Assembly (NCBI GenBank): GCA_002794775.1
Contig: NBAY01000020.1
Span: 62,001 to 126,000, forward strand
Direction of reading: 5' to 3'
DNA from: Porodaedalea pini
Taxonomy: Eukaryota; Basidiomycota; Agaricomycetes; Hymenochaetales; Hymenochaetaceae
DNA: 64,000 nucleotides
Shown: in pieces, positions 54,933 through 64,000 of the stretch
Position numbering within the stretch: the first letter of the stretch is position 1
How the letters are laid out: each line of letters begins with the position of its first letter
Translations under genes and position numbers: made by a program
Notes under the pieces: generated by a model
What the model was told of the DNA's origin: nothing
Databases searched by the model: none
Seen by the model: only the letters and a program-made list of their open reading frames with translations

Positions 54933-56377
54933 TTAAGCAGAGAGCTTCTCGCGGAGCAGCTTCCTGAGCGTCACCGCGTCGTCCGCGAACTTCTTAATAC
55001 CCTCATGCAACTTGTCGAATGCCATCTGTTCCTGGAGGAGTTCCCAGCGGAACTCGGGCTCATTGTTGATGTATGAGATCTTCGGGATCGGGTCGGCCTT
55101 CGCGGCCAGCGACGCGTCGAGCTTCTTCGGCACTGGGTCCGTCGAGTTCTTGAGCTCCTCGAGCAGCGTGGGCGCAATGCTGGGAAGATCGAGGTCGGTT
55201 AGGACAAAAGAAGGGTGGATATCGAGGAAAGAACTCACGTCAAGAAGTCGACACCAGCGAGCGATTTAATCTCGCCAATCTGCAAAAGAGTCAGGTATAC
55301 ATCCAGCCATGTATGAATAATCAAAACAAACGTTGCGGAAGGAGGCACCCATGACGATGGTCTTGTAGCCGTGCTGCTTGTAGTAGTTGAAGATCCTCTT
55401 CACAGACTGCACGCCAGGGTCCTCATCGCCCTCGTAGGTCTTGCCGGTCGACTTCTTGTACCAGTCAAGGATCTAAGGACGGTGCCAGCGTTAGTATTAT
55501 AATGTCATTTGAAGATTGGATAGACGATTGGATAAAAGATACTTACACGGCCGACGAAGGGCGAGATGAGCGTGACACCAGCCTCGGCGCAAGCAACAGC
55601 CTGACCGAAACCGAAGAGGAGTGTCAAGTTGCAGTGGATGCCATCGTCCCTCTCGAGCTCACGAGCGGCCTGGATGCCTTCCCATGTTGATGCAATCTTG
55701 ATAAGAATACGGTCTTTCTTGATGCCGAGAGATTCATAGAGGGCGATGAGTTCCTTGGCCTAGTGGACACAGCGGCCGCATTAGATACCATATGCAAATA
55801 AAGATTATTAATAATCGCACCTTCGCTTTGGTGCCCTCCTTATCGAAGGAAAGACGGGCATCGACTTCTGTCGAGACGCGGCCGGGGATAATAGCAAGAA
55901 TTTCCTTGCCAAACTCGACAAGCTATGGACACCGATGCAGTCAGCGTTGATGCAATGCGATAAGGCACAGAGCACATACTAATCGGTCAATCGAAGCCTC
56001 TACTTGAGCATCAAGGTTGCCACCCTTCTCCTTGCCAGCCTTGACGGCAGTATCGATCAAGCGAGAGTAGCCGGGCTTGTTGGCAGCTGCGAGAATAAGC
56101 GACGGGTTGGTCGTCGCGTCCTGTCATTCCAAGGTCGCATAAATCATCCCGCTCTCACACAAGTTGCAGTCCATACCTGAGGCTTGTAGACATCGATCGC
56201 TTTCGAAAGAAAACATCGTCAGTATCTGGTACTATGTCAAGTCTCGAGCCAAGCGAGTGGTTTTGGGGTTGCAAGATGGCTGTATGCTACTGTATGCGGG
56301 TACTCACACTCGAAGTCGCCTGAATCTGAGACGACAACGGTACCGGTCTGTTTGAGAAAGTCGAGAGAGGTAGTCAT
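54933..56377 (-). CDS. TAL1: Transaldolase
   Basis: The pentose phosphate enzyme that transfers a dihydroxyacetone unit from sedoheptulose 7-phosphate to glyceraldehyde 3-phosphate. The ATG at 56377 starts [20 protein letters not shown]. Following exons give [42 protein letters not shown] (Lys in IKIAST is the Schiff-base residue), [73 protein letters not shown] and the C-terminal [22 protein letters not shown]. About eight introns are present. All expected segments are there and in frame. Its upstream region is occupied by a MITE beginning at 56430, only about 50 bp before the start codon. Confidence 0.93.
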
Positions 56378-56429
56378 TTTGAAGATGGTGGTGGTTGAAA
56401 GTCAGAAGAGAGGAGGGGCAGCGCACTAA

Positions 56430-57073
56430 GGCCCGTTCGGACATCGCCATTTCTGGCCCGGCCTCCAAAGACCGAGCGACGCGAGAAAGCCAAGGTCATG
56501 GGAAAAAGGTAGTCACACATAGTCACATTATGTCATAGTTACTCCCTTTGGCCTGAAAGCACCGGATGCCGCGCATTAATATTCGTCATCCTGCTTGAAG
56601 CTCAGCTATCACAACAGTCGAACCTGTGTATAAGCATTGGCCTTGGTGGACATATCGGCCAATGCTTATACACAGGAATACTTGTCTGCATTATTGCATA
56701 ACAAACAAATAAAGTTATTTCCATTTATGGAATGCTGTCTCATGCAATCCAATGTCAAGACCCACGCACATGGGTGAAGACATTTACATTATTCTCAGCT
56801 GTTAAATAGTTGCAAAGGACACTCTGTAGGGCCTATGGGGTTGCAGTTGGCATGCATGAGAATTGGGTGCAGAGGCAGGCATGCAATGGCCGCTCACAAA
56901 AGCATGAAAAATGATTACATAAATAAGATAGTAACGCAAGTGACAAAAAATAAAGACCGAGCCATGGTTACCAGGCGCAAATCATGCGCGTGGTCTCCGG
57001 AAATCGTGGGAAAGACTCGGCCTTCAAATTTCGCGGGAGGCCGGGCCAAAAGTGGCGATGTCCGAACGGGGCC
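56430..57073. mobile_element. PIF/Harbinger-like MITE with TAA target duplication
   Basis: A 644-bp element with terminal inverted repeats of about 35 bp. The left end is GGCCCGTTCGGACATCGCC followed by GGCCCGGCCTCC, and the right end is the inverse with one extra C/G pair. TAA stands on both sides (56427-56429 and 57074-57076). A three-base TAA/TTA duplication with GGCC-type termini is characteristic of PIF/Harbinger elements and their Tourist-like MITEs. There is no transposase frame. It abuts the transaldolase gene. Confidence 0.75.
56623..56676. repeat. Perfect 20-bp inverted repeat inside the MITE
   Basis: CCTGTGTATAAGCATTGGCC (56623-56642) and its exact inverse (56657-56676) flank a 14-base loop. 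It may form a hairpin or be a footprint of another small insertion within the MITE. Confidence 0.8.
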
Positions 57074-57924
57074 TAAATTTCTGGAGGCGTTCGGGTCAAG
57101 AGCATTCCGATTCGTCATGTCACGTGGGAGCCCCGGCCTGAGAATGGCAAGTGTGGCGACACCCGTGCGTCGGCTTGTCGGCGTTATGCAACTCTTACTC
57201 ATCGTTGACGTTCAATGAACTCTCCAGCGCTAGTAACCGCTCAACGACATTGAATTCAAGACTTTGCAGAGGCTGTTTCAACTTTACTCAGGCTAGCATC
57301 ATCCCGAGGTTCCACAGTCATGGGATTGGCTCTCAGACTCATATTTCAACCGGATAGTTACCTTCTATAGGAAACAGTTTCTTTAACGCGGCATGGGAGC
57401 GAAGTTACGGGAGCGAAGTGTCGCCGAATCGGAACCCTGAGAGGCGAAAGGAAATCGTTTCATGATTCTCAGAAGTTGCTGGGACGAACTGTCCGCTACC
57501 CACGGAAAGCGTTTCTGTAAAGAACGTGTGTGCGCCGCTATTCCGTTTTTTTCTGAATTATTATCTCGTCCAGTGGCGTAGCGTGGATGAAAGGGATGGC
57601 TGACAGTCCTGCTTGCAAGCAAGGAATTACAATTTACATCACTCAAGTCGAGAGACAAACTTCCTGGGATGAGGATAAGGTAAATTCCGAAACACCACGC
57701 ACAATTGACCTTTGTTGGCAACTCCCTCCTTGGTCTATACAGCTTCGATGGAAAGTCCTTCGTGATCTAGGAAATAGCACGAGGTATCGCCAAACTCGGA
57801 TACCGTATATCGAAGTCCTGAAAGTTGTATTTTCTCGATGTACTACTATTCTTGCTTTCAGTGCTGGACGTGTTGTTTTGTATACTCTGTCGAGGCCGGA
57901 CCGGTAAAGAGAAAAGCTTCCCTC

Positions 57925-58260
57925 CGAGTCACAGCATTGTTCGTGCAGCATAAGCATGGGTGGATGTTAGATTTTTATTGAATGGTGTGAACTTTTTTCT
58001 CCCAAATTTCTTGGTCTGAATGCACTCAATATGCCCTTGTTGATGTCCTTGGATTTGGATGTCAATGGCAATACAGCCAGGGGAATACGAACATCATCGC
58101 GCGTTGACATTTCCTCTTCTTCACGACTCAAGAAACTAAAACTCGATGTAATTTTTGACGTTAGAATCAGTGAAGAGTCCATCCAGAGTTTGACTGAAGC
58201 TAGCCGTCTTTACATAGAAGGAAGCTGGATGGAGAGGAAAGTGGCGGCTATATGTGGACT
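57925..58260 (+). pseudogene. F-box/LRR protein fragment, decayed
   Basis: The peptides MPLLMSLDLDV, VDISSSSRLKKLKL and ISEESIQSLTEASRLYIEGSW align with MTMLTSLTLTV, VDISSSPRLKKLLL and DEERFLAMTKMDRLLMEST of the gene at 43431-44105. An upstream stretch (ALFVQHKHGW) matches its LLVHQHRW in another frame. No F-box is found upstream and the frames are broken, so this is a relic of a paralogue. Some of the sequence on to about 58610 may belong to it. Confidence 0.6.
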
Positions 58261-58633
58261 TCCTCAGCATCATCCCGAATTTGAAGCAGCTCCATGCTGT
58301 TTTGGTGTTTTGGTCTCGAGGACAGCTATTCTTCTCAACCACTCTTACCAGATGAGAAAATGCATTACTCCGGGCAATCCCTCGCCTTCACATCCTTTAC
58401 CTCGAAAGAGGCCCCCCACCTGCTTTCCAGACTTGGAGGCTTTGTCCTAAGACAATCTCGACCACGGTGTTCACCGCCTCCATTAGTATTCTTGAAGATT
58501 GTCAGCTCGCCAGCTTGGTTGTTGCGCCTCGCTAAATGCATGCAGTATGGTATTCTTCTTCCTCACATTCTTCGGCAGATGATGACAAGAAACAGAATGC
58601 TTTCATGACTATAAACTTGCTACGATGATGTTA

Positions 58634-59291
58634 CAGTGTTTTTCATAAGTCTTGAGACACGCGAGGATCATGAAATTTGAGCATTTGAGCACCTCAAACA
58701 CTTGTAAAATTCATATCCCACTCAATTCTTCACTGAATCACTTCAAAAAGGTTGCCAAATTCATGTTTCAACAGCATCTAGATATGTATGAGCTTAGAGG
58801 ATAGAATGTGGGATATTGAGGCTGCAGTATTGAAAATAGGTGTTTTTCTAGCAAAACTCCTTCCCTGATTTTTTCCTGAGCTCAATCTTGAAGTGAATGA
58901 CATGAAACTTGTTGAAGAATGGTCCGTATATTATATTTTTGATTTTATGAGGACTGGACCAGAGTGAATGTCCCTTCTTGTCCTGCTTGACTGTTGTGCT
59001 CAAACTCTCAGACTCACCCAAATTTGTTTGACTCAGACAGTCTCCAAAAAATCACCTGCATTATTATAAGCCATTTTAAATTCAAGATACATTATACAGA
59101 CCATTCTTCAACAAGTTTCATGTCATTAACTTCAAAATTGAGCTCAGGAAAAATCAAGGAAGGAGTTTTGCTAGAAAAACATCTATTCTCAATACTGCAG
59201 CCTCAATATCCCACATTCTGTCCTCTAAGCTCACAAACATTCAGAAGCAGTTTGTAATCTTCACGTGTCTCAATACTTATAAGAAACACCG
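58634..59291. mobile_element. Foldback element, different interior, TA-flanked
   Basis: Inverted arms of roughly 200 bp (about 58790-58940 and 59085-59235, plus 30-bp ends) enclose a loop of about 140 bp. The left arm carries about 130 extra bp (58665-58790). The termini are CAGTGTTTTTCATAAGTCTT and the inverse of CGGTGTTTCTTATAAGTATT, each bordered by TA (58632-58633 and 59292-59293). The first 30 bases match those of the element at 28219 closely although the interiors differ. No coding capacity. Confidence 0.78.
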
Positions 59292-59477
59292 TAAGTGTAA
59301 CATGCTTCTTATTGATCATTCATTCGTCTGTAACCTTGAGGGCTCGCACAGGCTATCATGGTTCTTCACATTCAACCTTATCGTCCGTGTCTCTTCCATC
59401 GTTGTTACGACTGTTTTGAGAATACAGTATGAAAGAACATATACCCTATTCGGCCTTGCAACGTGGATCAACTACCA

Positions 59478-60814
59478 CTACGAGTTCCACCCGATGTAAG
59501 GCGTGAAATAGTCCAAGCCTTCCTCTGGGCAATGCTGCATGGCCACTTGGTCTTTTACGCGCGTCACGTCAACCAGCTCGAAGTCAACCAGCGCGATGGT
59601 TGTGAATGAGTCAGTAAGCATCCATCGTGGTACAATCATGGAGCAAATAGCCGCGATGGCATCATGCTCGTTTCTAAAATCAGCGGTAATATCGCTGAGC
59701 CAGAGTCGTTCCAGTACAGGGCAAATGATGTCTTGTCCGGAACTGGGAGCGGCCGTGTCCCGAATAGTGAATTCTTCCACGAAGCGCCCCATGAAGGCCC
59801 ACAATACGCGCATTTCACGGATGGCAGGTAGGAAACGAAGCGCCTCGAGAAAATGGATCTCGTCGGTGCAGTTGAGGCCGACGAGGTCCAAAAATGTCAA
59901 TGGAGGAAGGGAACGTCGAATAAAGTCAACGAAGCACTGAGATCCGCGAGCGTGATCCGTGCAAAATAATAAGTCTTCGAGAGTGGACGTGTACAGCTGG
60001 TTGATGATGAGTCCCGTAGCCGATGGTCCGTAGTCGATACATCCCCGAGATTCAACTGTCGCAAGTGAAGCAGAACAACTATGCTTTGATCTGTCGGCAG
60101 CGGAAGAGATCGCGCTCTTCCGAAGACCTCTATGACAAATCCCTTCAAATTCGGAGCGATCCATAAGAATTCCAGGCATGTTTTGACGATTTCTTTCTCA
60201 TCGTATGCACCATCAAAGATAAACATGCTCAATTCTGTAAGAGTAAGAATCGGGTTTCACCTACGTCGAGAAGAAAGTTTCCGAGAACGTATATCCCCTT
60301 CAGACGAGGGCAGGATGCGAGGTTGATATGCAGGCACATTGTCCCTTCACCAATCGTGCACCTAAGGGCACTCCACTTGATATGGGTAAGCAAAGGCATG
60401 TCTAGAGCGCTAATGCCCGGAAAATCTGATGGGAGACTCAGGCCATTCCAGTCAAAGGTGGCCTTTTGCCAGCGTCCCTGCTGTGAGAATGAATGATGGT
60501 CTCGGCGGTAAGTTGTTCCCTCTGTTCGGCCTCCTTTTCATCATCGAGTTTGCATCGGATCTTGTAGTTCAATGGCGAAGAATTGACCTTTCTAGCCACG
60601 TATTCAAGACCTCTATGATTATTTCATGTCCAAGCCCGCGATACGTGATGGACAAGTAGGACCATAGCGCTCCAAAGGAGATAGCAACTTCGCGCCATGG
60701 CCGACAGACATGCGAGATGTTGAGCGGGCCGTGGGTAGCGGAAGGTCGAGCATCCTTGACTCGTATACTTTGCAAAAGGATTTCACTGAGGGTCTCCGTA
60801 GATAGGCGATTCAT
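59478..60814 (-). pseudogene. F-box/LRR protein gene with several frameshifts
   Basis: The ATG at 60814 opens an F-box (MNRLSTETLSEILLQSI, then ISHVCRPWREVAISFGALWSYL), and WLERS is reached at about 60590. From there the homologous sequence moves to another frame (LTAETIIH) and then a third (RWQKATFDWNGLSLPSDFPG, MPLLTHIKWSALRC, LKGIYVLGNFLLDVGE). It shifts again near 60230 (MSMFIFDGAYDE, LEFLWIAPNLKGFVIEVFGR) and again near 60045 before GLIINQLYTSTLEDLLFC and the LRR-rich C-terminus ending at 59478. Short introns could explain one break but not several inside conserved segments. The C-terminal 190 residues align with the partial gene at 63215-64000. Confidence 0.65.
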
Positions 60815-61332
60815 GTGTTGCCACTATGACTCGCTTCCGCACAGTCAGCATTGTTCGAGTCGAGAGCGCGAGTGAAACCTCAAACAGCGAAATCCTGTTG
60901 CCGTCTCTTCGGAATTCCGATATACAAAGAGGAACGCTAATGAAAAGGGCATGAGATGAATGGATTCGGTAGGATGAAAGGCGAAAGGAAACATACGTGT
61001 CACAGGCAAAGGATGACTGACTCCCCATGAAATCTCAGAGGCCTTTGATATGTCCACACTTATATACAACCGGGACAATGGCGTCAGTCATGAACTCAGA
61101 GGCTCAGGCTCCCAAGAGCTTAGTGACGTTCGTAGATGAGAGCTAGAGGCTCGGCGGGCGGCGACTCGGCTGCGTAGACCTGACATTTTCTTTTACCAGT
61201 AGAATCGAGACTTTGTAGCGTCTGTTGATACAAAGAACGCTGGAGGACAGACCGAAGTCGCTCAACCGTCAGAGAAGGCTGCACCCAAGAAATAAAGAGG
61301 GGAATTTTCCTGAATTATAAGGGATTAATTGG
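60815..61332. other. Intergenic, nothing recognised
   Basis: Upstream DNA of the F-box pseudogene, without coding similarity. Confidence 0.45.
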
Positions 61333-62252
61333 TTACAAGGAAATTTGACTGCATGACATACTGAAAGTTGCACCGCAGTTATATTCCTGGAATTTCTTGC
61401 CTAACGGTATGATGTCTTGCAACACACCAGACACCGACAGTTCCTCTAGCGTCCCGAGCCACGAGAGGCTTGTTGAATGTAACGAAGACTTGAGAGAGCT
61501 GAATGGCGGCCACGTGAAATCTCCTCGTAGCAAGAGGTGCTTCAACTTCAGGCTCGGTTGCCAGAGGAAACTGCGCGAATGGTCAAAATGATTCGCAGCG
61601 AAAGCTTCCAAGTGCGATAAGTCAAGGTTGTCGAGTTGTGCGTTGAATGCTTGCGTATTATTGTAGCTGAGCAGGTTGAGATATTTCTGCATCAGGACAG
61701 TGCGCAGCGCATCAGACGTTACAATGCATTCCGGCTGCACTCGGACATGGAATGCAGTCAGATTCGGTAGTGAACGTAGGAATGCCTCTATTTGAGACTC
61801 TCGCATATCCCACCACACGAAATTTTTGGCGTGTGGCCCCGAGTGTCCTAGTCTTGGTCCGTATGACTCTCCACCGTACAGCATGAACGTGGCGAGCTAT
61901 CTCCGGACTATTAGAGACAAAATGAAGGAATGCCAGTCCGTTTCTTCCACAGATGCCTTCACCCGGAGCTTCACTCTCGCGAAGAAAAATGTCGAGGGTC
62001 TCCCGGGCGTGCGAGTAGCGATGCGGAAAAAAAGTCGGGAGACAAGACGAAGGGCGAGGTGCGTTGTCGGTGGACTCGGAGGTGTACGCATCTCAAACAA
62101 CAGACGCAGAGGAAGGTTCAAGCTTGCGTAGTCATTATTATGGGTTTTCCCGAGCTGCTCGCGAATTCTCGATTGCGACACGCGTACGTGCCGCAAATAC
62201 GGTCAAGGAGTTCATCGGGTAGGTCTTCCAAATGTCGAGTTTTCAAGTCCAT
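61333..62252 (-). pseudogene. F-box-like protein gene, frame probably disrupted
   Basis: The ATG at 62252 begins MDLKTRHLEDLPDELLDRIC, a good F-box-like start. The following helix (LALRLVSRLFFRIAT) lies in another frame, then YSHARETLDIFL with LAFLHFVSNSPEIARHVH in a third. The long C-terminal part (MLYGGESYG, SQIEAFLRSLPNLTAFHVRV, LNLLSYNN, LDNLDLSHLEAFA, KLKHLLLRGDF, LGTLEELSVSGVL, stop 61333) is again in a different frame. Each switch occurs within protein that looks continuous, and no convincing GT..AG pairs were found at these points. The gene differs from the other F-box paralogues here in its C-terminal LRR region. Confidence 0.5.
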
Positions 62253-63214
62253 TGTCTAGCTTGAGGAAAGAAGGATTAGGATAGATGATATCGAGAGATT
62301 GGGTTGAACGAACGACGATACAGGTTGAGAGTCTGCAAATAAGAATGGGATATGTCGCACCTACAATAGGTCTCTCGCTTCGAATGTTCGGAAGCGACGA
62401 TGCGATGACTCGTATTTCGATGAGCAATTGTTTTGACAAATCAACCTTGCAGGCAGATGAGAAAATCGCGTAACAACTGTTGCTGATCGATAGTAGCAAT
62501 GAACCCGGCCGTAAGTAGGCCAGCATGAGCGCCAAAGCAATCTGTAGCACTCAATCGTCTGTAACTTGCAAGTTGTTATTAGGGACAAGTTAGGGACAAA
62601 GTGTTCTCAGGGCCTGCGCCATGGATGGCGTGTAGTCTTCTTTCCGCCGGCATGATCAGCTAGCTGATGCTCTATTCAGATGATGCACGGCCCGTGCCGG
62701 TCCGTAGTGTATTGTTAGTCAGTCTACAACTTCTAACCTTACCTGGTGGCACCTCTCCCTCATCCTGACTCCATTAATATTGTCTTGCTGTATGGTTGGG
62801 TGCGGTAATCTCTATTCGAGAGGGACTCTCGTACTACAACTAATCACGTTTTCTTGGCTGTTTTGCGGCTCCTTTCGAACTTACAGCGCTTTGATGCCAG
62901 ACCTCGATCAAATGAAATTCGATTTTTTATGTGGAACTATCTCCTATCGACTTGAACGTCGCGCATTTTCGCCTCTTGTGCCTAAATAAAGCATTGCACC
63001 GACGTCGACATACCTTGCAAACCTGCACAGTTAGAGGCTACGCGTACTCTTATGTTATCGGTCAAGACATCTCCATTTCATCGAGCGCTCCATTCCGCCC
63101 CGATCTCATTCGCGGCCTCTCTCGCCATCACTCATCTGACTACTAAAAGAAGACGGAATGTTGTATAAATACCAAACTTTGCTTTACATCTGCTATGCAT
63201 TTCGGTGTTGTCTT
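62253..63214. other. Intergenic, nothing recognised
   Basis: About 960 bp with only short frames lacking any family resemblance. Confidence 0.45.
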
Positions 63215-64000
63215 TTACCTCCTGCCAGGAGGACTATAAAGTCCAGCGCTGTCAAACTGGAATACAAGCCCTTCCTTTATACAACGCTGTACGTCCTCTG
63301 AATCTTCCACGCTTGTTACGTCGTCCCAAAAATCGACCAGCGCAACCGTCTTAAACGAGTCGGTGAGCGTCCATCGCGATACAATCATTGCGCAGATCGC
63401 CGCAACGGGGTCTTGCACTCGGTACGATATATCAACGTCGCTGAGCCAGAGTTGCTCCAGTGCAGGGCAGATGACATCTCGTCCATCCTCTATAGTGAAT
63501 TCTTCCATGAAACGTCCCATAGTTGCTGACAACACGCGAAGGTCGCGGAGGGCAGGCAGGAGTCTGAGCGCATCCAGAAGATAAGCCTCTTGCGTGCATT
63601 CGCATCCAACGAGGTCCAGGGACGTCAGCGGAGGGAGGGACCGCTGGATAAAATCGAGGAAGAAATGCGAGCCGTACGCATGGTTCGTACAGAATGATAA
63701 CACTGTAAGGGCGGGCGTGCATAGCTGATTGAGGACGAGTCCCACAGACGACGAATCTCCGATATACAAAGTTGTTAAGTGCGGCAGAACAACGACGGCT
63801 TCATCTGCAGATGGTGAAGAAGATTGTACAGAGTCATCGTGCTCGAACGAGATCTCTGAGTCAAAACGCTTCAGGTTTGGAGCGATTCGTAAAACATCCA
63901 AGCACTTGCTTGCCGTTTCTCCCTCATCATATGGAGAGTTAATTACGAAATAACTCGATTCCGTGAGTGAATGGATAGGAGCTTCGCCAACGTCAAAGAA
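63215..64000 (-). CDS. F-box/LRR family protein, C-terminal part, cut by window edge
   Basis: The frame enters from the right edge and is open for 262 codons to the stop at 63215. It shows the same LRR order as the pseudogene at 59478-60814: DVGEAPIHSLTESSYFVIN, VLRIAPNLKRFDSEI, LPHLTTLYIGDSSSVGLVLN, LTVLSFCTNHAYGSHFFLDF, RSLPPLTSLDLVGC, LRLLPALRDLRVLSATMGRF and ALEQLWLSDVDI. Unlike its neighbours it shows no break in the visible part. The F-box and start lie outside the window. Confidence 0.7.
   Translation of the reverse strand, partial: FFDVGEAPIHSLTESSYFVINSPYDEGETASKCLDVLRIAPNLKRFDSEISFEHDDSVQSSSPSADEAVVVLPHLTTLYIGDSSSVGLVLNQLCTPALTVLSFCTNHAYGSHFFLDFIQRSLPPLTSLDLVGCECTQEAYLLDALRLLPALRDLRVLSATMGRFMEEFTIEDGRDVICPALEQLWLSDVDISYRVQDPVAAICAMIVSRWTLTDSFKTVALVDFWDDVTSVEDSEDVQRCIKEGLVFQFDSAGLYSPPGRR

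Noticed and set aside
56835..57218. A 127-codon plus-strand frame
   Set aside because: It runs out of the MITE through its terminal repeat into flanking DNA, and shows no coding features.

Overview
The window looks like nuclear DNA of an agaricomycete (mushroom-forming basidiomycete). Genes are split by many introns of about 50-60 bp with GT..AG ends. Two protein families typical of these fungi recur (FunK1-type kinases and F-box/LRR proteins). A CPL1-like secreted protein and chromodomain Gypsy retrotransposons are also present. No operon-like organisation is seen.

Positions 1-34,000 are repeat-rich and largely decayed. A Ty1/Copia element on the minus strand runs off the left edge; its gag-pol frame is kept but broken by three nonsense codons. 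Three long palindromic foldback elements follow here (3704-4443, 4577-5652, 28219-29067), and a fourth lies at 58634-59291. Between them are a secreted/transmembrane protein gene with an in-frame TGA, a gene I cannot name (8039-9950), a PCL/PHO80-type cyclin pseudogene with two premature stops, and a FunK1 kinase fragment. A Gypsy chromovirus on the minus strand (element A, 14481-27037) is split by a younger relative in the opposite orientation (element B, 16471-22779). Both have perfect 5-bp target duplications. B has LTRs that look identical, whereas A's two LTRs differ at about four positions. Both carry a textbook-looking -1 frameshift signal at the gag/pol junction. After element A come a short unrecognised gene, one reasonably complete FunK1 kinase and a second, probably broken, FunK1-like gene.

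Positions 34,300-56,400 are a normal gene-dense stretch: a nuclear BCP/Dot5-type peroxiredoxin, a very long CPL1-like secreted protein, a polysaccharide deacetylase, an F-box gene, an F-box-like gene, an alpha/beta hydrolase, an intron-containing tRNA-Thr(CGU), a beta-propeller lactonase, a Dal5-family MFS transporter and transaldolase. A PIF/Harbinger-like MITE with TAA target duplications sits about 50 bp upstream of the transaldolase start codon.

Positions 57,000-64,000 hold a decaying cluster of F-box/LRR paralogues plus the fourth foldback element. The last paralogue continues past the right edge. The observations I consider most worth following are the shared TA-flanked termini of the foldback elements, the frameshift signal, conserved codon-like sequence upstream of the gag ATG, and the recurrent C-to-T-type nonsense codons in the left third.
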